Of a DNA stretch of 20,783 bases, positions 1-5,020 are shown piece by piece. The notes beneath the pieces were generated by a model that was given only the letters and a program-made list of their open reading frames with translations, did not search any database and was not told the origin of the DNA. Numbering within the stretch: the stretch's first letter is position 1; each line of letters opens with the position of its first letter. This DNA is from a virus: the IMG/VR virus record IMGVR_UViG_3300023271_000013, positions 1 through 20,783 of that record. One strand, 5' to 3'. The translations under genes were made by a program, and so were the position numbers.

Positions 1-44
1 CGCTGTCTTTTTTTGTTTTTTTTTTGCACTTTTATTAGATGTGT

Positions 45-121
45 CGTAAGTGCCTGAGTATCAAGGACTTACGCGGCCAGGCCCGCCCCGCGCGCGTAAG
101 TCGTTGGTATTCAACGACTTA
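45..121. repeat. Array of three hairpins
   Basis: Two related inverted repeats flank a GC-rich hairpin. The first pairs CGTAAGT-CCT (45-55) with AGGACTTACG (64-73), with one bulged base. The last pairs TAAGTCGTT (97-105) perfectly with AACGACTTA (113-121) around a 7-nt loop. Between them CGCGG (72-76) can pair with CCGCG (88-92). The two outer units share the GTAAGT...ACTTA arms and a GTAT core in the loop. The array lies just 3' of the last minus-strand small gene, so it could be a 3'-end or processing structure of that transcript. No U-tract follows on either strand, so it is not a typical intrinsic terminator. A T-rich run (about 8-25) lies beside it and may be the tail of a plus-strand terminator outside the window. 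Confidence 0.5.
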
Positions 122-127
122 GGTAAC

Positions 128-256
128 TCAGTTAGCGATGTGCCATGTCGCCTGTTGCTGAGCCTGTGCCTCATCGTCTAACCGTAAGCCTGTTAGGACT
201 GCGATGGTCATGATGAGAGCGACCATAACGATTGCGAGTATATCGAATAATTTCAT
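128..256 (-). CDS. Small single-pass membrane protein, 42 aa
   Basis: An ATG at 254-256 opens a 42-residue frame ending in TGA at 128-130. Residues 3-22 are almost all hydrophobic (starting KLFDILAIVMVALIMTIAVL) and predict one transmembrane helix at the N-terminus. A short polar, Gln/Ala-rich tail (LRLDDEAQAQQQ) follows. The gene lies 12 bp after the stop of the 46-aa gene on the same strand, so both are probably transcribed from the promoter at 419-446. No family is recognised. Host-takeover or membrane-modifying small proteins are common in such early phage blocks, but that role is inference. The length is too short for homology-based certainty. Confidence 0.55.
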   Translation of the reverse strand: MKLFDILAIVMVALIMTIAVLTGLRLDDEAQAQQQATWHIAN

Positions 257-268
257 AATGTCTAACGG

Positions 269-409
269 TTATTTGGTTTGTTCGAGAGGAAGACGCTCCA
301 AACCCTCACGCTCTAAGCATGAGTCGATGAAGTCAGCCCATTCGTAATCTTGACGGTCGAGGGCATCCCAGTATTGGCGCGAGAGGTCTTGTAGTTTTTC
401 GTTTTTCAT
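269..409 (-). CDS. Small acidic hypothetical protein, 46 aa
   Basis: The ATG at 407-409 begins a 46-residue frame (MKNEKLQDLSRQYWDALDRQ...) ending in TAA at 269-271. It is charged, with no membrane segment or metal motif, and looks like a small all-helical protein. A strong sigma-70-type promoter (419-446) sits directly upstream, with the -10 ending 9 nt before the ATG. The mRNA leader must therefore be at most a few bases and has no room for a Shine-Dalgarno sequence. The first residues MKN.EKL also open the 58-aa gene at 989, which has the same upstream promoter sequence, so the two start regions may be duplicates. Function unknown. Confidence 0.6.
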   Translation of the reverse strand: MKNEKLQDLSRQYWDALDRQDYEWADFIDSCLEREGLERLPLEQTK

Positions 410-418
410 TATGCTTAC

Positions 419-446
419 AGTATAGGTTGAGAGAGGTGGAAGTCAA
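419..446 (-). promoter_or_regulatory. Sigma-70-type promoter
   Basis: Read on the minus strand, -35 TTGACT (441-446), 16-bp spacer, -10 TATACT (419-424), followed by GTAAGCATA and the ATG of the 46-aa gene. The expected start of transcription falls about 2-4 nt before the ATG. The segment from -10 through ATG is identical to that at 987-1004. Confidence 0.8.
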
Positions 447-464
447 GCTTATCGCAAAGTTTTT

Positions 465-617
465 TTAGTTATATTTACAGAAAAGCATTGTATAGCAATC
501 GCCGCGAACGTCGATGTTATTGACGTGCTTAAAGCCTTGAGCAAGTAGCTCATCTTTTTGGCGTGAGACTTCGTCGGTTAGGATTGATGAAACTTTGATT
601 TGTTTGAAGGTTTTCAT
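465..617 (-). CDS. Small hypothetical protein, 50 aa
   Basis: I choose the ATG at 615-617 (MKTFKQIKVSSILTDEVSRQ...) rather than an in-frame start further upstream, because the upstream extension would overlap the 51-aa gene (643-798) in another frame. The protein is 50 residues with a mixed alpha/beta look. It ends in a short strand-rich segment (DVRGDCYTMLFCKYN) that contains two cysteines. It follows the 51-aa gene by 25 bp and is probably co-transcribed from the promoter at 806-833. No family recognised. It may be a small host-directed early protein, which is inference only. Confidence 0.55.
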   Translation of the reverse strand: MKTFKQIKVSSILTDEVSRQKDELLAQGFKHVNNIDVRGDCYTMLFCKYN

Positions 618-642
618 AATGTGTAAGAGGTTAAAGGTTAGA

Positions 643-798
643 CTACGCGATGTTATCGAGGCGGTTAAGAGATACTTCAATCTCGCCTCCATCGTCATCG
701 CGAACGATGGCGAAGCCGTTGAGTGAATCGATCTGTAAGATCTCAACCCATTGAGCGTTGTCGAGTGTAGCGGATGTAGGTGTGTTATTTGTTATCAT
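643..798 (-). CDS. Small acidic hypothetical protein, 51 aa
   Basis: The frame runs from ATG at 796-798 to TAG at 643-645. The sequence (starting MITNNTPTSATLDNAQWVEI) has beta-strand-like stretches around residues 16-43 and an Asp/Gly-rich turn (RDDDGGEIEV). It resembles a compact beta-barrel-like small phage protein, but no family can be named. The promoter at 806-833 places the -10 only 7 nt from the ATG, so the mRNA should be leaderless or nearly so. That spacing also supports this start. Confidence 0.6.
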   Translation of the reverse strand: MITNNTPTSATLDNAQWVEILQIDSLNGFAIVRDDDGGEIEVSLNRLDNIA

Positions 799-805
799 GT
801 TATAC

Positions 806-833
806 AGTATGGTTATTTTTGTGCGATTGTCAA
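806..833 (-). promoter_or_regulatory. Sigma-70-type promoter inside a coding end
   Basis: On the minus strand, -35 TTGACA (828-833), 16-bp spacer, -10 CATACT (806-811), 7 nt to the ATG of the 51-aa gene. The -35 and most of the spacer lie inside the last codons of the upstream 58-aa gene, where TTGACA encodes Leu-Thr. Confidence 0.75.
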
Positions 834-989
834 GGTATTCTGAAAGTTTTTTTCCATTATCTCAACCTTTTTTACGCCGAAGATTAAGGCGAGGCGGCTA
901 GGTGTTTCGCCAAGGTTGCGGTTGTGCGTGTAGCTGCACTGAGTGAGGTGGTCGATTGCGTCGGCGATTAGTTTTTCTGTGTTCTTCAT
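813..989 (-). CDS. Small hypothetical protein, 58 aa
   Basis: ATG at 987-989 to TAA at 813-815, 58 residues beginning MKNTEKLIADAIDHLTQCSY. It looks largely helical in the first 20 residues, followed by a basic segment (SRLALIFGVKKVEIMEKN). No known domain is recognised. The promoter at 999-1026 lies immediately upstream with a 9-nt gap from -10 to ATG, implying a nearly leaderless mRNA. Its 3' end overlaps the promoter of the next gene (806-833), so the C-terminal sequence is constrained by both functions. Confidence 0.6.
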   Translation of the reverse strand: MKNTEKLIADAIDHLTQCSYTHNRNLGETPSRLALIFGVKKVEIMEKNFQNTLTIAQK

Positions 990-998
990 TATGCTTAC

Positions 999-1026
999 AG
1001 TATAGTGGCACTAGATCCCGAGTCAA
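999..1026 (-). promoter_or_regulatory. Sigma-70-type promoter
   Basis: Minus strand -35 TTGACT (1021-1026), 16-bp spacer, -10 TATACT (999-1004), then GTAAGCATAATG. It drives the 58-aa gene. The -10-to-ATG segment is an exact copy of that upstream of the 46-aa gene. Confidence 0.8.
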
Positions 1027-1251
1027 CCCCTAATCGAAAAAAAAATAAAATATTTTTCTAGGATACCCCCCACCCATTGTCAAAAAACGCGACCCAAGAA
1101 AACACAGAACAAGCGGGGGGGAGAGTTTCTTCAATCTCCCAACACATTTTCACGATTGGAAACAACGGCGGAGCGTCCGCGCGAGTACCCCCCTTTTCTC
1201 AGAAAACAGGCGTACTTCTTTCTTACGGGTAAATAAAAAAAATAAAAAAAA
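1027..1251. other. Gene-less region with hairpins
   Basis: No credible coding frame on either strand. It holds an inverted repeat GGGAGA/TCTCCC around 1128-1140, a compact hairpin GCGGA-GCG-TCCGC near 1170-1182, and homopolymer runs. A minus-strand TTGACA (1078-1083) is followed by G6 and a poor -10 (CTAGAA at 16 bp, TAGAAA at 17 bp), so a promoter here is doubtful. T-rich sequence directly after the HNH stop codon (minus strand, about 1220-1250) may help end that transcript, although no stem precedes it. Confidence 0.4.
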
Positions 1252-1695
1252 TCACAGCCCCTTTTTCTCAAACCTTAATGTCACGTCTCCGAGAATACTA
1301 TAATACTTGTCTTCGACCTTATTACTCTTAGACATATTTTCCCTAGCGCCAAGGTGCTGCAGGTTCCAAGGTACGTGCAAACCGCAAAAGCACGGATGAA
1401 TCAAAGGAAAGATGTGGTCAACGTGATTATCTTGGGCGCGGGCATATATTTTTTTAATTTCATTCTTATGAAAATCAGAAAGAAGGATGTTTTTGGTTCT
1501 TCCTCTTCTTGCTTGTGCTTTCTCAATGTAGTATGCCTTTTCCTTGTTGTAGTGTTTGCGATTTGACTTGTTGGCTCTCAGTCTTTGTTCGCGCAACCAC
1601 TTATGAGAGACCCACCTTTCCCTTTCACCTCTATATTTGTAAAAAACTAAAGATTTATCGGGGTGTGGATCTCCCATTTTATATCTCACGGTCAA
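1252..1695 (-). CDS. HNH endonuclease
   Basis: The 147-aa product (from the TTG at 1693-1695) carries a recognisable HNH core in its C-terminal half. HVDHIFPL (residues 91-98) gives the first Asp-His pair, GLHVPWNLQHL (105-115) the central Asn, and ENMSKSNK (119-126) the final Asn/Lys motif. The first 70 residues are Arg/Lys-rich (HKWLREQRLRANKSNRKHYN) and likely bind DNA. Phage HNH enzymes of this size are typically nicking or homing endonucleases, or act at packaging; which one applies here is not decidable. The TTG overlaps the thioredoxin stop (TTGA), suggesting coupling. GTG (1687-1689) and ATG (1675-1677) are alternative starts. It is probably transcribed from the promoter at 1929-1956. 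Confidence 0.85.
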   Translation of the reverse strand: MTVRYKMGDPHPDKSLVFYKYRGERERWVSHKWLREQRLRANKSNRKHYNKEKAYYIEKAQARRGRTKNILLSDFHKNEIKKIYARAQDNHVDHIFPLIHPCFCGLHVPWNLQHLGARENMSKSNKVEDKYYSILGDVTLRFEKKGL

Positions 1696-1904
1696 TCTAA
1701 GCCCAACTTCTGCGCGATTTCGTTTGCCCCAAAAATAAGTTCGCCGTCATCCGTTACCAGTGTGGGTACTGTGCGAATGTTATTTTGAGCAAAAAAATTG
1801 GGATCAACATCCATATCTTTAAATTCGACCTTTACCCCAGAACTTTCGATTCTGGCTTTTAATGTTTTACATGGAGCGCACCATGTTGCTGTTGCTAGTT
1901 TCAT
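1692..1904 (-). CDS. Thioredoxin/glutaredoxin-like protein, 70 aa
   Basis: A complete minimal thioredoxin fold of 70 residues. It opens with the strand KLATATW directly followed by the redox motif WCAPCK (residues 8-13), has the cis-proline segment TVPTLV around residues 45-50, and ends in a short helix (ANEIAQKLGLD). The length matches NrdH/glutaredoxin-type phage redoxins better than the ~105-aa thioredoxins. Known roles of such proteins are supplying electrons to ribonucleotide reductase and keeping a reducing state. No reductase gene is seen in this window. A sigma-70 promoter lies at 1929-1956 with a leader of about 17-20 nt, and the HNH gene follows with overlapping codons. Confidence 0.88.
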   Translation of the reverse strand: MKLATATWCAPCKTLKARIESSGVKVEFKDMDVDPNFFAQNNIRTVPTLVTDDGELIFGANEIAQKLGLD

Positions 1905-1928
1905 ATTTTTTAAATTGGTGGAAATAGT

Positions 1929-1956
1929 ATATTATTACCCCCCAAACAAAAGTCAA
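1929..1956 (-). promoter_or_regulatory. Sigma-70-type promoter for redoxin-HNH
   Basis: Minus strand -35 TTGACT (1951-1956), 16-bp spacer containing G6, -10 TAATAT (1929-1934). A TATACT also overlaps at 1926-1931 with a 19-bp spacer. It faces away from the plus-strand GTGTAA element at 1968, so a minus-strand and a plus-strand signal lie back to back in 75 bp. Confidence 0.7.
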
Positions 1957-1967
1957 GAGAAAAATTA

Positions 1968-1981
1968 GTGTAAATGTTTAT
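1968..1981 (+). promoter_or_regulatory. GTGTAA start-proximal element
   Basis: GTGTAA at 1968-1973 lies exactly 8 nt before the ATG at 1982. The same spacing occurs before 3683, 7062 and 20265. Read as a promoter, the -10-like hexamer (here TAAATG) ends 5 nt before ATG and no -35 is visible. Confidence 0.5.
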
Positions 1982-2302
1982 ATGATTGACTTAAATGATA
2001 ATACCACAATTAATATACCTCTTAGAAATTTATTAGCTCTAATTTTTATGGTAGCGGTATGCGTTACTGGCTATGTCAATGTTACATCTAGAATTACGCA
2101 ACTTGAGCATGATCGAAATATCCGCGATGTTGAGATTGGAGCAAATACAGAGTTTCGTATTAAATGGCCAAGAGGCGAACTTGGCGCTTTACCTGAAGAT
2201 GCTGAACAAAACCTGAGACTGCAATATATAGAAAAGCACTTAGACGAAGTAGAAAAGATTGCTCGTACTTTAGAGATTAAAGGGGATAACGCTGGGATTT
2301 AA
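1982..2302 (+). CDS. Membrane-anchored coiled-coil protein, 106 aa
   Basis: The product has a short polar N-terminus with an Asn/Thr run (MIDLNDNTTINIPLRN), one strong transmembrane segment at about residues 17-34 (LLALIFMVAVCVTGYV), and a soluble helical tail. The tail has heptad-like charged residues (ITQLEHDRNIRDVEIGANTE and YIEKHLDEVEKIARTLEIK) separated by a conserved-looking WPRGELGALPEDAEQ block. Single-pass proteins of this plan are common in large phages, but a specific role such as lysis, spanin or structural cannot be assigned. There is no lipobox or signal cleavage site. It is alone on the plus strand between the early redoxin genes and the tRNA cluster, with the putative late element at its start codon. 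Confidence 0.8.
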   Translation: MIDLNDNTTINIPLRNLLALIFMVAVCVTGYVNVTSRITQLEHDRNIRDVEIGANTEFRIKWPRGELGALPEDAEQNLRLQYIEKHLDEVEKIARTLEIKGDNAGI

Positions 2303-2305
2303 AAA

Positions 2306-2380
2306 TGGTGGGCCCTGAGAATTACGATATCTCGACCTAACGATTATGAGTCGTTTGCTCTTCCTCTGAGCTAAGGGCCC
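2306..2380 (-). tRNA. tRNA with CAT anticodon (Met or Ile2)
   Basis: The acceptor stem GGGCCCT/AGGGCCC is perfect, the discriminator is A and CCA is encoded (2306-2308). The anticodon stem AACGA/TCGTT encloses CTCATAA, so the anticodon is CAT. G1-C72 pairing argues against an initiator tRNA. Lysidine-modified Ile2 remains possible. The T arm is odd: the stem is GAGA/TCTC with a T-T mismatch and the loop reads ATCGTAA instead of the usual TTCRANN. It is last in the tRNA array and is followed by T5. Confidence 0.85.
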
Positions 2381-2397
2381 TGTTGTAAATTTTAAAG

Positions 2398-2474
2398 TGG
2401 TACTCCGAGCAGGACTTGAACCTGCGACCCACGGTTTAGAAAACCGTTGCTCTATCCGTCTGAGCTATCGGAGC
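2398..2474 (-). tRNA. tRNA-Arg (TCT)
   Basis: Cloverleaf with acceptor GCTCCGA/TCGGAGT (G1-U72 wobble), D arm with GCTCAG, anticodon stem ACGGT/ACCGT around TTTCTAA, and T arm GCAGG-TTCAAGT-CCTGC. CCA is encoded at 2398-2400. It reads AGA codons, which are frequent in these genes. It has its own promoter at 2488-2515. Confidence 0.95.
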
Positions 2475-2487
2475 GTTTATAATAAGT

Positions 2488-2515
2488 AATATACGGAATT
2501 TTGGGGCTTTGTCAA
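2488..2515 (-). promoter_or_regulatory. Sigma-70-type promoter inside tRNA array
   Basis: Minus strand -35 TTGACA (2510-2515), 16-bp spacer, -10 TATATT (2488-2493). Transcription would start about 7-8 nt before the 5' end of tRNA-Arg and continue through the CAT tRNA. Confidence 0.75.
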
Positions 2516-2538
2516 TAAAATACGAAAAATATAAAAAA

Positions 2539-2614
2539 TGGTACATCCTCCGAGACTTGAACTCGGAACCAATTGATTAAAAGTCAACTGCTCTACCGAT
2601 TGAGCTAAGGATGC
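2539..2614 (-). tRNA. tRNA-Lys (TTT)
   Basis: Acceptor GCATCCT/AGGATGT (G1-U72 wobble), anticodon loop CTTTTAA in stem GTTGA/TCAAT, T arm CCGAG-TTCAAGT-CTCGG, and encoded CCA (2539-2541). It reads AAA/AAG, dominant Lys codons in this AT-rich genome. Confidence 0.95.
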
Positions 2615-2810
2615 GTAAAGTGTGAGGGAGTCGACCGAAAGCTTCCAGTCCTTATCCTCATTATCTACCCACCGTCGCAGGAATTACAAACTCAATTAAA
2701 AAAGAAACGTCCCAATGGTGATCAACCCATTGCTCCCTGTTGTGTTCCGCAGAACAGTTTCAGGTGAGTAACCATCACTGCTCGTATGCAGGAGAGGATA
2801 TAGGACAAGG
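2615..2810 (-). other. Structured spacer between tRNAs
   Basis: 196 bp between tRNA-Lys and tRNA-Asn with no tRNA that I can fold and no convincing ORF. It holds two clean hairpins. One is CAATGG/CCATTG (about 2714-2733), followed on the minus strand by a T-rich stretch. The other is TGTTC-TGCG-GAACA (about 2743-2756). It would be part of the tRNA precursor and could hold a small RNA or processing signals. Confidence 0.35.
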
Positions 2811-2885
<75 letters not shown>

Positions 2886-2891
2886 ATAAAA

Positions 2892-2967
<76 letters not shown>

Positions 2968-3208
2968 GTTAAGAAATGCGCCCAGGTATCTTTATAGTGC
3001 GCCCTGGGCTATACACTTGAAAAGGTTTGATTCACCCGTTAAACGGTTGAATTTTTACAGACAATAATTACTTGTCTCCTGTTGTAAGCGCCTACAGAGC
3101 AGGGAATCTCGCAGTATACACGGGCCATTCATCATCTTTTAGGTTGCGATCCTATGATGCCGTGACGTCTTTCATTCTCGCTAATAGAACTTCTGCATGA
3201 ATCAAATT
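2968..3208 (-). other. Structured spacer between tRNA-Ser and tRNA-Thr
   Basis: 241 bp without a gene I can support. Perfect inverted repeats are GCCCAGG/CCTGGGC (2980-2986 with 3003-3009), AGACAA/TTGTCT (3059-3064 with 3072-3077), and a nested CCTG...CAGG with TGTA/TACA inside (about 3078-3104). TGCGCCC is directly repeated at 2977 and 2998. The series of stems suggests a structured RNA co-transcribed with the tRNAs, but no known RNA family is recognised. Confidence 0.4.
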
Positions 3209-3296
3209 TGGCGGAGGAAGTAGGATTTGAACCCACGGACGCTTTCACGTCAACTGATTTCAAGTCAGCCGCCTTAAGCCACTCAGCCATTCCTCC
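3209..3296 (-). tRNA. tRNA-Ser (TGA)
   Basis: Class II tRNA. Acceptor GGAGGAA/TTCCTCC, anticodon loop CTTGAAA (anticodon TGA), long variable arm GACG-TGAAAG-CGTC, T arm with GGTTCAAATCC, discriminator G, encoded CCA (3209-3211). It is first in the array, about 25 nt downstream of the promoter start. Confidence 0.95.
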
Positions 3297-3327
3297 TAAA
3301 AATAAACTATCAAAGATCAATAACATT

Positions 3328-3355
3328 ACTATACATACAAAAAAAGAAAAGTCAA
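3328..3355 (-). promoter_or_regulatory. Sigma-70-type promoter for tRNA array
   Basis: Minus strand -35 TTGACT (3350-3355), 16-bp spacer, -10 TATAGT (3328-3333), followed by tRNA-Ser. Same architecture as the other minus-strand promoters. Confidence 0.8.
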
Positions 3356-3364
3356 TCACAAAAT

Positions 3365-3598
3365 TTAAAAACAAACAACAAAACCTAAACCATTATTCAG
3401 AAGCCCCAAAACATTGAAGTCAATCCATTCTTCAGCTTCAAGCTGTGTCCATTCGTTTTGTTTCATAAAAAGATCAAGCATTAATTCATAGTTGTAAATC
3501 AAAAGCCCATCTTGGCTATATCCTATAACTGCTTCATCTAAGCCTTCAAGTATAACAGCTTCATCATCAAGTAGGTGTTGTATTTCTTCGATTATCAT
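3365..3598 (-). CDS. Small conserved phage protein, 77 aa
   Basis: I start at ATG 3596-3598 (MIIEEIQHLLDDEAVILEGL...). The ATG 9 nt upstream overlaps the -10 hexamer (3606-3611) and would not be in the mRNA. The protein is acidic with a pattern I recognise from small phage proteins. It has the segment LDEAVIG, then a hydrophobic strand and Tyr (LLIYNYELMLDLFM), then EAEEWIDFNVLGL. These proteins have no established function to my knowledge. The promoter at 3606-3633 gives a leader of about 0-1 nt. The gene lies just upstream of the tRNA promoter. Confidence 0.8.
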   Translation of the reverse strand: MIIEEIQHLLDDEAVILEGLDEAVIGYSQDGLLIYNYELMLDLFMKQNEWTQLEAEEWIDFNVLGLLNNGLGFVVCF

Positions 3599-3605
3599 GA
3601 TCTGC

Positions 3606-3633
3606 ATACTACATCTAGGTGCGCCGTTGTCAA
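3606..3633 (-). promoter_or_regulatory. Sigma-70-type promoter, leaderless
   Basis: Minus strand -35 TTGACA (3628-3633), 16-bp spacer, -10 TAGTAT (3606-3611), then 7 nt to ATG at 3598. It is divergent from the plus-strand GTGTAA element at 3669. Confidence 0.8.
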
Positions 3634-3668
3634 GGGTAAATGTATTTTATTTAACTAACGTAGTTTCG

Positions 3669-3682
3669 GTGTAATATATAAT
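3669..3682 (+). promoter_or_regulatory. GTGTAA/TAATAT late-type element
   Basis: GTGTAATATATAAT immediately precedes the ATG of the 445-aa virion protein. GTGTAA is 8 nt from ATG, and the embedded TAATAT (3672-3677), preceded by TG, ends 5 nt from ATG. There is no TTGACA 16-18 bp upstream and no Shine-Dalgarno sequence. Confidence 0.6.
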
Positions 3683-5020
3683 ATGGCAGACGAATATAGA
3701 TTTGATGACATTTATCAACTGTCCCACCAAAATGGGCAAATACCTTTTGTATTAGATAGGGGTATTGAAAAGTATCGCCCAATAGAGGAGAGCGACTTCT
3801 CTCTTGCGAACAAGGCTGGAGAATCACATATAGATGCGTTTGGCCGATTGAAGGTATCTAATCCCAAAACACTATTTGAATCTTCTCACAGATATAGCAA
3901 AAATGACTCATGGGCCGAATTGAGTACTGGAGTAGGTAGTTCTGGAGTATTTAATGTAGACCAAGGTCTTGTAGATATGAATGTAGACGACTCCTCTGGG
4001 TCAGAGGTGATCAGGGAGACTAAAAAAGTTTTTGTATACCAACCAGGCAAAAGTTTATTGGTTATGAATACATTTGTAATGTCACCAGCAAAAAATGGGC
4101 TACGCCAAAGAGTTGGGTATTTCGGAGAAAAAAATGGATTTTATATTCAAAAAAACAATTCGCAAGTCAGTTTGGTCGAGAGAAGTTTTGTTTCTGGCTC
4201 ATTGACCGAATTAGAGATTATCCAAGAAGACTGGAATACAGATAAGCTAGATGGTACAGGAAGATCAGGCATAACTTTAGATATAAGCAAAGCTCAAATC
4301 TTGTGGATGGATGTTGAATGGCTTGGAACAGGAACAGTGAGGATGGGTTTTGTGATTGATGGCAAGTTTATTATTTGCCACAAATTCCGCCATGCTAATT
4401 TGATTGAGCAAACTTATATAACCACAGCGTCTTTACCCCTGAGATACGAAATAACAAACACTAGCGCCACTTCTGGCAGCAGCACTTTGAAGCAAATATG
4501 TTCAACTGTTATTTCTGAGGGTGGCTTTGGATTAGTTGGCGCTCAACAAGGTGTTGGGACCCCAATTACAGCACCAAAAGATCTTGGTGCGGTTGCGGGC
4601 GCTTATGTTCCTGTCGTGACAATTCGACTAAAGTCAGAATTCCCAGATGCCATAGCCATCTTGACCGCTCTTTCATTGGTGGGTATCACTAATAATGCAA
4701 ATTACAGATGGGAAGTGATTCACGGTGGTGTGACCGCAGGAGGATCTGGAACTTGGGTCTCTGCTGCTCCAAACCAGTCTGTGGAATATAAGCTTGATGC
4801 GACATCTATAACTGGAGGAAGAGTTTTGACAACTGGGTATACCCAAGGATCAAACCAAGGATCTTCAACAATATCGCTTTCAAAGGACTCGTTATTTAAA
4901 TTCCAATTAGAAAGAGATTTTTTAAACGGAGAGTATTACGAAATAACACTTGCGTGCGCTTCTAGCATTGCGGGAGCAGATGTCTTAGGGTCTCTTGATT
5001 GGGAAGAGGTTAGTCGGTAA
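3683..5020 (+). CDS. Putative virion structural protein, 445 aa
   Basis: A soluble, Gly/Ser/Thr-rich, beta-strand-rich protein with no signal peptide. It contains a block typical of structural proteins in cyanophage-like and other large marine phages. The parts are DAFGRLKVSNPKTLFESSHR (about residues 51-70), the YQPGKSLLVMNTF segment, a GYFGEKNGFY segment, and WNTDKLDGTGRSGITLDISK followed by WMDVEWLGTGTVRMGFVIDG. The family assignment is by memory of this block, not a search. The C-terminal ~130 residues (from about 310) look like a separate beta-rich domain. It begins with the putative late element. Its last 11 bp overlap the end of the convergent gene at 5010-5222. Role in tail, baseplate or head fibre is undetermined. 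Confidence 0.75.
   Translation: MADEYRFDDIYQLSHQNGQIPFVLDRGIEKYRPIEESDFSLANKAGESHIDAFGRLKVSNPKTLFESSHRYSKNDSWAELSTGVGSSGVFNVDQGLVDMNVDDSSGSEVIRETKKVFVYQPGKSLLVMNTFVMSPAKNGLRQRVGYFGEKNGFYIQKNNSQVSLVERSFVSGSLTELEIIQEDWNTDKLDGTGRSGITLDISKAQILWMDVEWLGTGTVRMGFVIDGKFIICHKFRHANLIEQTYITTASLPLRYEITNTSATSGSSTLKQICSTVISEGGFGLVGAQQGVGTPITAPKDLGAVAGAYVPVVTIRLKSEFPDAIAILTALSLVGITNNANYRWEVIHGGVTAGGSGTWVSAAPNQSVEYKLDATSITGGRVLTTGYTQGSNQGSSTISLSKDSLFKFQLERDFLNGEYYEITLACASSIAGADVLGSLDWEEVSR

Noticed and set aside
45-121. CRISPR-like repeat array
   Set aside because: There are only two imperfect palindromic units with one short GC-rich gap, no spacers of uniform length, and no cas genes.
465-746. 93-aa minus-strand frame beginning MRSYRSIHST
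   Set aside because: Its first 43 residues overlap the well-supported 51-aa gene in another frame. Only the last 50 residues from ATG 615-617 look like a real protein.
1056-1083. TTGACA followed by G6 on the minus strand as a further promoter
   Set aside because: At the 16-bp spacing used elsewhere the -10 would be CTAGAA, and at 17 bp only TAGAAA. The adjacent gene already has a better promoter at 999-1026.
3110-3120. TATACT on the minus strand in the tRNA spacer as a promoter
   Set aside because: The sequence 16 bp upstream is AAAAGA, not a -35 element, unlike every other minus-strand promoter here.
3132-3417. Frames of 80 aa (minus) and 69 aa (plus) over tRNA-Ser
   Set aside because: Both translate the tRNA-Ser gene and its promoter. 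Peptides such as GGMAEWLKAADLKSV are a common tRNA-Ser artefact.
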